A DNA stretch of 31,300 nt from JAENVU01 sp964544295 (GTDB taxonomy: Bacteria > Actinomycetota > Acidimicrobiia > IMCC26256 > JAENVU01). Location: positions 1 to 31,300 of the forward strand of contig CAZJBJ010000030.1 in NCBI GenBank assembly GCA_964544295.1, read 5' to 3'. The notes beneath the pieces were generated by a model that had not been told where the DNA came from, did not search any database, and saw only the letters and a program-made list of their open reading frames with translations. The position numbers and the translations under genes were made by a program. Below are positions 21,654-28,884 of this stretch, in pieces (positions within the stretch are counted from its first letter, which is position 1; each line of letters starts with the position of its first letter).

Positions 21654-24149
21654 TCAGGGTCGCCGGCGGTCCAGGTGGGTGCCGCCTTCGCGGTATCGGA
21701 ACGTGACCCGTCCCGCGTGGTCGACCTCGACGATCGCGATCGCGGCGTCGGTCGTGATCGCGAACGGCATGCCGGTGACCGAGCTCGGGTAGGTCCGCGA
21801 CGTTCCCCCCGTTCCGGTCACCACCAGAATCCGTCGGTCGGCACCGGGGTCGTCGATCCGGAGCGCGGCGACCCCGTCGACGGGCAGACGGGTGATCGTC
21901 GGCGGCGCGGCGCTCGTGGGTGTCGGGTAGATCACCGACGCCGCCCGAACGCTCGATCCCAGCACACTCGTGGTCAAGACGGTGTTGGCGCCGAGGCGAC
22001 CGTGGAACTGTTCGTACAGCCCGAGCGTGGCGGTCACGTCGGGTGCGGTGGTGGTGTTGAACGCCATGCCCGTCGTCACGCGCGCCCGGGCACGCGTCCA
22101 CGTCCCGCCCGCCGGGTCGAGGGTGAACGTCCCCCCGCTGGCCGCGTACGGCGTCGCCGGGATCGCCGGTGCCGATTCCGCAGCCCGGTCGCCACCGTTG
22201 AGCTTGGGCCTGGCTTCGGTGATCCCGTCGGTCCCGCCACCGTTGCCGTGCAACGGCCAGGAGAACCGACGCGGCTGGTCGGATCCCAACGAGTCGGCGA
22301 TCACCAGGTACCGACCGTCGACGAAGAGATACCGGCGCTGCACCCGGGTCGAATCCGCGGATTCGAGTTCGAAATAGTCACTCGCTCGCAATGGGCTCGG
22401 CGCGACATAACTCGGCGACCGTCCGTAGACCGACGAGACCGTCGCGGCGGCGATGCCGTGACGGTCGACGACGTCGCTCACGGTGGCCTCGCCGTCGACC
22501 GGGACCGGCGCGGTCGGGTCGGTCGTGAACGCGGTGAGTGCCGGTGATCCGACGGTGCTCGCCGTGTTGGGGTTCCCCGGCGACTCGGGATCCGAGGCCG
22601 GGCCGACGAGTACCAGGTTGTGGGCGCTCGGGTTGCTGAGCGGGCCGTGCTGGCTCCAGGTGTAGTTCATGCATCCGGGATCGAGCATGAGTCGCTCGCC
22701 GTACGCGTCGAGTTGGAACGCGCCCGGGTCGGCGTGATCGTGGAGCGCGGCCCAGCCGATGCCGGGCTTCCCCGGCGCCCGTCCGAACCCGCGCGCCCCC
22801 TCGCGCTCGGCTTGTACGAATGCGGCCACTGCGTCCGGCGCCCACGAACTCCGGAACGCCAGCGTGCCACTCGCGCCGCGCAGTCGGTTCGGTGATCCGG
22901 TGGGCGGTGCGGCGGCGACCGAGTCGTCGAAGTTCGCGATCTGATCCGTGGAGAGGTCGACGTTGCCCTCGGACTCGAACGGCTGGGATGCGCTCGTGTT
23001 CGGCACGTTCGCCCATCGCCATGAAAACCCATCGGCGTTCGCGTCGGTCGTGGGTAACAGGCCGAAATAGAACGCGTCGTCGACGTTGCCGTCGTCGATC
23101 GGGATCAGGGTGCCGTCCGGACGCGTGAGGTCGAGCTCCCACCGACCGAGGGCCGAGAACCACGGCGCAGTCCAGAAGTTCTCGACCACCGGGCCGTCGG
23201 CGCGGGCCCATCCCGCACCTCCGGCCACGTGGTGGAACGCGCGCGCGAACGGCAGGACGTTCTGCGACGCGTACCGCCAGTAGAACGGCCCCTCGCCGTA
23301 GCCGCTGTCCGCGCTGCCCATCGTGTACCGCACGATCTCCTCGGTCTTGGCCATCCCGTAGTCGAGCCAGCGATCGATCCGGTCCGGGTCCGTCCCCGGC
23401 GCACCGGCGAGGGCGATGGCTGCGGTTCCGATCGCCGCCGCGCCCTTGGCGCCGTGGTTGTTGGTGAGGAAGCCGAGCAGCGGTTGGTAGTCGCGGAAGA
23501 ACTCGTCGGTCCACGTCGTCAGGTTGGCGATGATCGTGGCTTCACTGTCGCCGAACGGATACCCGCCGCCGGCCAGCGTGTCGTACGCCTGGGCCATCTG
23601 CGTGAGCTCGTTGGCGGTGTTGATGTCGCGATCGGGCTGAATGTGGATCCGACTGGTGATGCACGAGAAGCGCAGGTAGTCGCGCGCGAGGTCACCGATG
23701 GCCTGGCGCGCGGCCGGGGTCGGCACGACCACCGTCTGGGTCGCGGGGTCCCACGTGCGGTTCACCGTGTACATGAACGCGAGGTTCTTCGCGGCGCGGG
23801 CCTTGCCTTCTTCGCGGCCGATGTTGGGGGTGAGCCCACACTCGGCCTGATCGACGGCCGACGGCGGTGCGGCCTCCGCGATCTTGGCGGCGGCGCGGGC
23901 GAGCAGGGTGGAGTACGGAGTGCGCGTCAGCCGGTCCTGGATCACCGGGACGTCCGCGGCGCGCAGCTCGACCCGCGGGCGGTCGAGGTCCAGCTCGGCC
24001 GCGCTGCCGACGGGCCGTGCCGCCGGCGGTCCGGGATCGTGGGGGCCGTGGTGTCCGTGACCTGGGAACGGGACCGGCGGACGGCAGGCCGCGCTCACGA
24101 GCGCAGTCAGGACGACCGCGACAATCCAGATCGTGCGCCGACGTCCCAC
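21654..24149 (-). CDS. secreted heparinase II/III-type polysaccharide lyase lipoprotein
   Basis: 831-residue exported protein. The signal GRRRTIWIVAVVLTALVSAAC ends in a lipobox-like SAAC with Cys22, so it is probably lipid-anchored. An alpha-helical toroid domain (about residues 60-400) contains NNHGAKGAAAIGTAAIAL and GYGEGPFYWRYASQNVLPFA, where His and Tyr resemble lyase catalytic residues. A beta-sandwich domain follows with HDHADPGAFQLDAYGERLMLDPG and SAHNLVLVG, the hallmark of heparinase II/III and alginate lyase families. It likely depolymerises a uronic-acid polysaccharide by beta-elimination; the substrate is not readable. The GTG at 24149 has GGGAGGGGG five bases upstream; the open frame upstream of it is antisense to the ECF S gene. 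A TAGGGT box at 24183-24178 suggests its own promoter. Confidence 0.85.
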   Translation of the reverse strand: MGRRRTIWIVAVVLTALVSAACRPPVPFPGHGHHGPHDPGPPAARPVGSAAELDLDRPRVELRAADVPVIQDRLTRTPYSTLLARAAAKIAEAAPPSAVDQAECGLTPNIGREEGKARAAKNLAFMYTVNRTWDPATQTVVVPTPAARQAIGDLARDYLRFSCITSRIHIQPDRDINTANELTQMAQAYDTLAGGGYPFGDSEATIIANLTTWTDEFFRDYQPLLGFLTNNHGAKGAAAIGTAAIALAGAPGTDPDRIDRWLDYGMAKTEEIVRYTMGSADSGYGEGPFYWRYASQNVLPFARAFHHVAGGAGWARADGPVVENFWTAPWFSALGRWELDLTRPDGTLIPIDDGNVDDAFYFGLLPTTDANADGFSWRWANVPNTSASQPFESEGNVDLSTDQIANFDDSVAAAPPTGSPNRLRGASGTLAFRSSWAPDAVAAFVQAEREGARGFGRAPGKPGIGWAALHDHADPGAFQLDAYGERLMLDPGCMNYTWSQHGPLSNPSAHNLVLVGPASDPESPGNPNTASTVGSPALTAFTTDPTAPVPVDGEATVSDVVDRHGIAAATVSSVYGRSPSYVAPSPLRASDYFELESADSTRVQRRYLFVDGRYLVIADSLGSDQPRRFSWPLHGNGGGTDGITEARPKLNGGDRAAESAPAIPATPYAASGGTFTLDPAGGTWTRARARVTTGMAFNTTTAPDVTATLGLYEQFHGRLGANTVLTTSVLGSSVRAASVIYPTPTSAAPPTITRLPVDGVAALRIDDPGADRRILVVTGTGGTSRTYPSSVTGMPFAITTDAAIAIVEVDHAGRVTFRYREGGTHLDRRRP

Positions 24150-24177
24150 CGATGCCCCCTCCCAAACCGAACATTTC

Positions 24178-24183
24178 ACCCTA
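24178..24183 (-). promoter_or_regulatory. -10 box TAGGGT of the heparinase-like gene
   Basis: On the minus strand TAGGGT lies about 28 bp before the GTG start and would give a leader of about 20 nt that includes GGGAGGGGG (24163-24155). It sits in the 68-bp gap after the ECF S gene, so the lyase may be transcribed separately from the ECF operon. Confidence 0.4.
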
Positions 24184-24217
24184 CCCGGCGGCAACGCGCC
24201 CGACGTCCGGGTCCGAG

Positions 24218-25036
24218 TCAGACCGGAGTGAAGTCGACGACGGGGTCGAGCCGATGGGCGAACCGGCGCAGCGTCGCGAGGACCGCGGTGCCGGTGAGCA
24301 GGATCAGCACTGCGTTCGCAACGGCCGACGCGGCATCCCAGGGGTAGGAGGTCGCGACGTAGAACGACCAGTAGTGCTGGAGCGTCGATGCGACACTCGA
24401 TCCGGGTATCCAATCGAGTTCGCCGCCGTTGCGTTGGAACGGCCAGAACCAGAGGTTCATGATCGCCCCGTAGACGAAGCCCCAGATCCAGCCGTACGCG
24501 GCGACCGTCACGAGCTCGGTGCGCGGCGACCAGTGGCGCGTGACCCGGCCGAGCCATCCGGCGAGTGCGCCCATCCAACTGAGAGTGAGCATCTGGAACG
24601 GCAACCAGGGCCCGATGCCGCCGGTGATGACGGCCGACACCGCCATCGAGCAGAGCCCGAGGAGCATGCCGAAGCGGGGACCGAACGCGACCCCGCCCAG
24701 CACGATCAGGAAGAAGATGCCGTTCCCGCCGAGGGGGAGCGAGAGCAGTCGCAGGAGGCCCGCAGTGGCGCTCAGCACCCCGAGGATCGCGACGGTCGAT
24801 CCGTTCATCGAACCGCGCCGGATTTCGAGAGCCACCGCGGTCACCGCCAGTGCGCCGACGATGCCGGCCACGAGCGGTGCGTCACCGCTGTGGGCCTGGT
24901 TCGGCAGCGAGCTCGCCGGGAACCAGAACGGGTAGAGGAACGCGGCCGCACCGACGATGACGACGAGGACGTAGACAAGTGTGGGTCGGAGCCGGGCGAG
25001 CGTCCCGGACGTCCGGCGGAGCGTGGCCGCGGTCAT
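24218..25036 (-). CDS. ECF transporter S component (substrate-binding membrane subunit), probable corrinoid specificity
   Basis: 272-residue polytopic protein with at least six hydrophobic segments. It carries an ECF S-component-like core, LPLGGNGIFFLIVLGGVAFGPRFGMLLGLCSM and GGIGPWLPFQMLTLSWMGALAGWLG. S components bind a vitamin or cofactor from outside and deliver it through the T/A-A' module. The core resembles the CbrT-like group linked to B12, and a cobalamin riboswitch lies at the head of this locus, so a corrinoid substrate is my inference. Thiamin, cobalt or another vitamin cannot be excluded. It is the last gene of a T - AA' - S operon. Its ATG overlaps the stop of the ATPase gene as ATGA (25036-25033). 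Confidence 0.82.
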   Translation of the reverse strand: MTAATLRRTSGTLARLRPTLVYVLVVIVGAAAFLYPFWFPASSLPNQAHSGDAPLVAGIVGALAVTAVALEIRRGSMNGSTVAILGVLSATAGLLRLLSLPLGGNGIFFLIVLGGVAFGPRFGMLLGLCSMAVSAVITGGIGPWLPFQMLTLSWMGALAGWLGRVTRHWSPRTELVTVAAYGWIWGFVYGAIMNLWFWPFQRNGGELDWIPGSSVASTLQHYWSFYVATSYPWDAASAVANAVLILLTGTAVLATLRRFAHRLDPVVDFTPV

Positions 25037-26607
25037 CGGCTGGCCGCCCGCGCCCACGCGACCGACTCGACGGTGAGGTGGCCCGGGAACACGCGCGCGG
25101 TGTGGGGCGCGAAGAGCGATCCGCCGAGGACATCGTGGGGTTCGCCGTCGGCCACGACCTCGCCGCCGCCGAGCACTACCACGCGGGTCGCGGTCCGGGC
25201 CGCGAGCTCGATGTCGTGCGTCGCGAGGACGACCGCGCCACCCGCGGCGGTGTGGGTGCTGATCGCGTGTTCCAGCGCGGCGCGCGAGGGCGCGTCCATG
25301 CCCCGCGTCGGTTCGTCCAGTAACAGCACGTCGGCGTTGCCTACCGCGACCGCGGCGATCGCGACCCGCTGCCGCTCCCCACCGGAGAGCGACCGCGGGT
25401 GCCGGTCCGCGACCGCGGTGAGGTGGAGTGCGTCGAGCCACCGGTCGATCGAGCCGTCGTCGCGACGGTCGAGCAGACGCAGCGTCTCGGCGATCTCGTC
25501 GCGGACGGTGGTCCGGAACAACAGGCTCGACGGGTCCTGGGGGACGTAGGCGCGGGTCCCGATCACCTCGACGCTGCCGTGACGGGTCTCGACGAGCCCG
25601 GCGAGCGCCCGGAGCAGGGTCGTCTTCCCGGCACCGTTCCGGCCCAACAGGGCCACCGCCTCGCCGGCCCGAACCTCGACGTCGACGCCCGCGAGGACGA
25701 CGCTGCCGTCGAGGTCGACTCCGACCGACCGACCGGCGAGCAGGGTCGGTCCGGGCGCGGCCGCCGGCCGCGACCGCGCTGGCGGCAAGGGGGATTCGAG
25801 TGCGTCGCGGGCGGCGAAGCGCCGCGCGTCGCGGACGGTGAGGGGGAGCGGATCCCACCCGAGTAGGCGACCGAGCTGGGTCACGGTCGGCGCGCCGTCG
25901 TAGTCGGCGAGCGCCGCCGCGACGGGCGTCGGCGGGCCGACCCGACCATCGACGACGATCACGGCCGTGTCGGCGAGCGGCGCCGCCCGCTCGAGGCGGT
26001 GTTCGGCGACCAGCACGGTCATGCCGAGGTCGGCGTTCAGGCGCCCCACGGCCGCGAGCACGTCCTCGGCGCCCTGGGGGTCCAGCTGGCTGGTCGGCTC
26101 GTCGAGCACCAGGAGTGACGGCGCGGTGACGAGCGCGCCGGCGATGGCACAGCGCTGGCGTTCACCGCCGGACAACGACGCGGGATTGCGGTCGCGCAGG
26201 TGCGCGACGCCGAGGGCGTCGAGGATCTCCTCCACTCGGCGGCGCATGGCGATCGGCTCCGCGCCGAGGTTCTCCAGACCGAACGCGATGTCGGACTCCA
26301 CTCGGTCGATCACGAAATGGGATTCGGGATCCTGATGGACGAATCCGACCACGTCGGCGAGATCGCGCGGCCGGTGGGTCCGGGTCGAGCGGCCCGCCAC
26401 GGTGACCTCACCGTGGAACCGACCGCCCGTCGAGTGGGGGACCAGTCCGTTGGCGGCTCGCAACAGCGTGCTCTTGCCGGACCCGGATGCGCCGACGACG
26501 AGCACGATGTCGCCTGCGACCACGGTCAGATCGACGTCGTCGAGCGCGCGGGGACCGTCCGGGTATCCGAACGCGACATCGGCGTAGTGCAGCGTGCCGT
26601 CGTTCAT
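25033..26607 (-). CDS. ECF transporter energising ATPase, fused A-A' subunits
   Basis: 524-residue protein with two complete ABC ATPase domains in one chain, replacing the usual separate EcfA and EcfA'. Domain 1: Walker A GASGSGKST at 39-47, signature LSGGERQR, Walker B LLVLDEPTSQLDP. Domain 2: Walker A GRNGAGKTT at 322-330, signature LSGGERQR, Walker B LLLDEPTRGMDAPSR. Both sites look competent. A linker of about 60 residues rich in Ala, Pro and Arg joins them. Together with the T subunit encoded just upstream and the S subunit just downstream, it forms an ATP-driven vitamin or metal importer. Both neighbours overlap it by 4 bp (ATGA), so the three proteins are translationally coupled. Confidence 0.93.
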   Translation of the reverse strand: MNDGTLHYADVAFGYPDGPRALDDVDLTVVAGDIVLVVGASGSGKSTLLRAANGLVPHSTGGRFHGEVTVAGRSTRTHRPRDLADVVGFVHQDPESHFVIDRVESDIAFGLENLGAEPIAMRRRVEEILDALGVAHLRDRNPASLSGGERQRCAIAGALVTAPSLLVLDEPTSQLDPQGAEDVLAAVGRLNADLGMTVLVAEHRLERAAPLADTAVIVVDGRVGPPTPVAAALADYDGAPTVTQLGRLLGWDPLPLTVRDARRFAARDALESPLPPARSRPAAAPGPTLLAGRSVGVDLDGSVVLAGVDVEVRAGEAVALLGRNGAGKTTLLRALAGLVETRHGSVEVIGTRAYVPQDPSSLLFRTTVRDEIAETLRLLDRRDDGSIDRWLDALHLTAVADRHPRSLSGGERQRVAIAAVAVGNADVLLLDEPTRGMDAPSRAALEHAISTHTAAGGAVVLATHDIELAARTATRVVVLGGGEVVADGEPHDVLGGSLFAPHTARVFPGHLTVESVAWARAASR

Positions 26608-27749
26608 CGGCGGGCCGCGACGGTGGCGGAGACGGTGGACGGGACGGCGGCGAACCGGTCGGCGGACGGCGTGGGGGCGCGGGTCGCGGCGACGCGCGGG
26701 GTGCGGACCAGCGGTGCGAGGAGGGGGAGGAGCGCCAGACCGACCAGCGGATCGAAGCGTGGCCAGGTCAACGGGCTGGCGTACCAACTCAGCGTCGAGT
26801 TGTCGAGGGCGCCGAAGACGCCGAGGGCCAGCGGTGCGAGCAGCGACGCCACCATGAGGAACGCGTCGGCGCTCCCCAGGGTCCGACGTCGGTAGTGCTC
26901 GCGCCGAACGCCGCGGGATCCGGTGACGACGGCTGCTACGAGCAGGCCGGCACCGATCAGGGCGCTGACGCCCGCGACCGTCGCCTGCCGGCCGATGAGC
27001 GCGACGAACGTGCCCGCCAACGCGAGCATCGCCCCGAGCGAATACCAACCGGCGCGCGTGTCGGCCGCGGTGACCGCGCCGGCGCCGAACCCGCGGGAGT
27101 CCATGGACTCGGAGAGCCCGACCGCGCGTTCCATGCCGCGTTCGAGGACCGGCAGCGCCGACCGGAGCAGCCGACCGCGCCGGACGGGCTCTCCGCCGGT
27201 GCGTGCGCGGTCCGCCTCCCGGACCGCGCCGATCGACTCGATCGTCGCGGGCACGAACGCGAGGGCGACGGTGACGACCACGCCGAGCTCGTGGAACGTG
27301 CGCGGCGTCGACTGCACGAGTTCGTAGTGGGACCAGATCGCGTTGACCGCGCCGAACACGGCCATCACCCCGACGACGGTGAAGCTGCTCGCCAGCGACT
27401 GCAGGATGACGCTGGACTCGATCGTTCCGCCGACGGTGAACCCGCCGAGGATGTCGGGCATGGTGGCGGTGGGCATCGTGAACAGGACGTCGACGCCGTT
27501 GTGCGTGGTCAGCGCGGCGATGACCACCCGGATCAGGCCGAACACGAGCCCGACCATGATGAGGGCCGGGAACGCCTTGCGGTACGGCCCGTCGGGCGCG
27601 TGGGCCTCGACCACGAGCCAGGCGATACCGATGACCAGCGCCACGTAGACGGGGCTCGGTGCGAGCTCGACCGATGCCGCGGCCGCGATCGCCCACACCA
27701 ACCAGGCCACCGAATGGAAGGGTCGCGGCGTTGCCGCGGGCCGATGCAT
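26604..27749 (-). CDS. ECF transporter T component (CbiQ/EcfT family)
   Basis: 381-residue membrane protein that couples the ATPases to the S component. Hydrophobic N-terminal helices are followed by a cytoplasmic coupling region. ADRARTGG and ESMDSRGFGAG lie near the middle and correspond to the two Ala-Arg/Ser-Arg-Gly coupling motifs of EcfT. Further helices and a C-terminal extension make it longer than typical EcfT (about 260). The ATG at 27749 is the only early start. AGGGGA touches it, too close for a normal ribosome-binding site, so initiation may be unusual. It is the first gene of the T - AA' - S operon, and its 5' end faces the cobalamin riboswitch promoter 6 bp away. Confidence 0.87.
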   Translation of the reverse strand: MHRPAATPRPFHSVAWLVWAIAAAASVELAPSPVYVALVIGIAWLVVEAHAPDGPYRKAFPALIMVGLVFGLIRVVIAALTTHNGVDVLFTMPTATMPDILGGFTVGGTIESSVILQSLASSFTVVGVMAVFGAVNAIWSHYELVQSTPRTFHELGVVVTVALAFVPATIESIGAVREADRARTGGEPVRRGRLLRSALPVLERGMERAVGLSESMDSRGFGAGAVTAADTRAGWYSLGAMLALAGTFVALIGRQATVAGVSALIGAGLLVAAVVTGSRGVRREHYRRRTLGSADAFLMVASLLAPLALGVFGALDNSTLSWYASPLTWPRFDPLVGLALLPLLAPLVRTPRVAATRAPTPSADRFAAVPSTVSATVAARR

Positions 27750-27754
27750 TCCCC

Positions 27755-27760
27755 TAGGGT
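27755..27760 (+). promoter_or_regulatory. -10 box TAGGGT for the riboswitch transcript
   Basis: TAGGGT matches the -10 pattern seen at other genes and lies about 20 bp before the first stem of the riboswitch leader, giving a start near 27767. It is only 6 bp from the divergent ECF T start codon, so RNA polymerase on the two strands would compete for the same DNA. Confidence 0.45.
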
Positions 27761-27774
27761 GCCCGCTCGGACAC

Positions 27775-27932
27775 GGTCATGCCCAACCCCGGATGGTGGG
27801 CGTGACCCTTCCGGCCCGGCAGCTCGCCGATCCGGAGGGTGGAGGAAGCCGGTGCGAGACCGGCGCTGACCCGCAACTGTGAGCGTCAGAACGGACGATC
27901 CGTTCACCGACGTGAGCCAGGACCACCGCCGT
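27775..27932 (+). ncRNA. cobalamin (vitamin B12) riboswitch
   Basis: The leader contains the conserved core of the adenosyl/methylcobalamin riboswitch class, in order. AGGAAGCCGGTG is at 27843-27854, followed by a GAGACCGGC strand that closes the CCGGT stem. CCCGCAACTGTGA is at 27870-27882. A variable stem follows (CGTC/GACG enclosing a perfect AACGGA-CGA-TCCGTT hairpin), and then the B12 box GAGCCAGGACCACCGCC at 27914-27930. A further 11-bp stem, GGTCATGCCCA with TGGGCGTGACC at 27775-27807, precedes the core. The RNA is on the plus strand and ends about 80 nt before the ATG at 28014. Bound cobalamin would normally lower expression of that gene. It is not in the sense orientation for the ECF operon. 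Confidence 0.93.
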
Positions 27933-27935
27933 GTC

Positions 27936-28008
27936 CCGCCGGTTCGCCGGTGTGTCCGCCCCTGTGGGGTCAAGCAGAACGGTCCTCGAGGCGAGGGACC
28001 GGCGGAGG
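27936..28008 (+). promoter_or_regulatory. riboswitch expression platform with anti-Shine-Dalgarno pairing
   Basis: CCGCCGG at 27936-27942, just after the B12 box, is the perfect complement of CCGGCGG at 27999-28005, which overlaps the GGAGG ribosome-binding site at 28004-28008. A competing local pairing, GGTCCTCG with CGAGGGACC at about 27981-28000, also exists. There is no U-tract. This favours control of translation by hiding the ribosome-binding site rather than by transcription termination. Confidence 0.5.
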
Positions 28009-28013
28009 TACCG

Positions 28014-28880
28014 ATGGCTCGATGGCGCGCGTTGCTCGGATCGGCCGTGATGCTGCTCAGTGCGGTGGTGGCGCTCCCGGGCGCCCCCGCGGAAGCGGCG
28101 GGCACCCATCGGGCGCTGGTGATCGTCGACACCGGTGCCACGACCTATCAGCGGGTCGTGACCTTCACCACGGATTCGATCACCGGTATCCAGGCCCTGG
28201 AGCTCGCGGGCGCGGACCCGGTCGTGTACTCCTACGCCGGTCAGGGCGGCGCGGTGTGCCGGCTCTTCGGGGTCGGTCGGGATGCGGGTCCGAACTGTCT
28301 CGGTGGCGCGGACGGCGACAACCGGTACTGGGGCTACTTCCGGGCGCCGAGTGGGACCTCGTCGTTCACCTATTCGCGCGCGGGGGCGGGTTCGACGCAG
28401 GTGCGCGACGGCGACGTCGAGGGTTGGAAGTTCGCGACCGGCCAGGCCCCGGCGTGGGCACCGGTGCCGCCACCTCCTTCGACCACGACGACCACCCGGG
28501 CCGCCGTGCCGCCACCCCCGGGCGGTGGTTCGCCGACGGGTGCGGGTGCTTCGAGACCCGTCGGATCCACGCCGGGTGCGACGACCCCTGCGGGTGGACC
28601 GGCGCCGTCGGCCGAGGAGCTGATCCGGATCGCGGCGCTGCTCGACGCGGCATCGACCACGACGACGTCGTCGACCCGGCCGCCCGCGACGGCGTCCGGA
28701 TCCGCCGAGGTGCAGGGCACCTCGACCCGGCGAGGTGTCGCGGTGAGCGAGGTCGGGAAGGACATCGTCGACGACGGCTCCGACTGGCCGGTTTCGTTGA
28801 TCGCGTTCGGGGTCGCGCTGAGCGCGATCCTCGGTGTCGGCGTGTACTTGCGGCGGACGCGCCACCGCCCGATACCGTAG
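28014..28880 (+). CDS. exported, membrane-anchored DUF4430 (transcobalamin-like) protein under B12 riboswitch control
   Basis: 288 residues. A signal peptide is followed by likely cleavage near APAEA-A (about 28). Residues 33-140 form a DUF4430-type domain related to the C-terminal beta-domain of intrinsic factor and transcobalamin: SITGIQALELAGADPVVYSY, GGAVCRLFGVG, NCLGG, YWGYFRAPSG, and GDVEGWKF. Cys82 and Cys95 could form a disulfide. A Pro/Thr/Gly-rich spacer of about 110 residues comes next, and then one membrane helix (about 260-279) with an Arg-rich tail, so the domain is held at a distance from the membrane. A cobalamin riboswitch in its leader and a divergent ECF importer suggest that it captures cobalamin or a corrinoid at the surface (inference). 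The ATG at 28014 has GGAGG at 5-bp spacing. Confidence 0.85.
   Translation: MARWRALLGSAVMLLSAVVALPGAPAEAAGTHRALVIVDTGATTYQRVVTFTTDSITGIQALELAGADPVVYSYAGQGGAVCRLFGVGRDAGPNCLGGADGDNRYWGYFRAPSGTSSFTYSRAGAGSTQVRDGDVEGWKFATGQAPAWAPVPPPPSTTTTTRAAVPPPPGGGSPTGAGASRPVGSTPGATTPAGGPAPSAEELIRIAALLDAASTTTTSSTRPPATASGSAEVQGTSTRRGVAVSEVGKDIVDDGSDWPVSLIAFGVALSAILGVGVYLRRTRHRPIP
28873..28878 (+). promoter_or_regulatory. -10 box TACCGT of the DNA methyltransferase gene
   Basis: TACCGT overlaps the TAG stop of the DUF4430 gene and ends 6 bp before the methyltransferase ATG, so the gene may have its own leaderless promoter in addition to read-through from the riboswitch transcript. Confidence 0.4.
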
Positions 28881-28884
28881 GCGG

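Noticed and set aside
27879..28013. N-terminal extension of the DUF4430 protein from a GTG inside the riboswitch
   Set aside because: The extension covers the conserved B12 box and lacks protein-like character. The ATG at 28014 has a ribosome-binding site and starts a clean signal peptide.
28014..28880. Sortase anchoring of the DUF4430 protein
   Set aside because: The C-terminus has a membrane helix and an Arg tail but no LPxTG-like motif before it, so simple membrane anchoring is the better reading.
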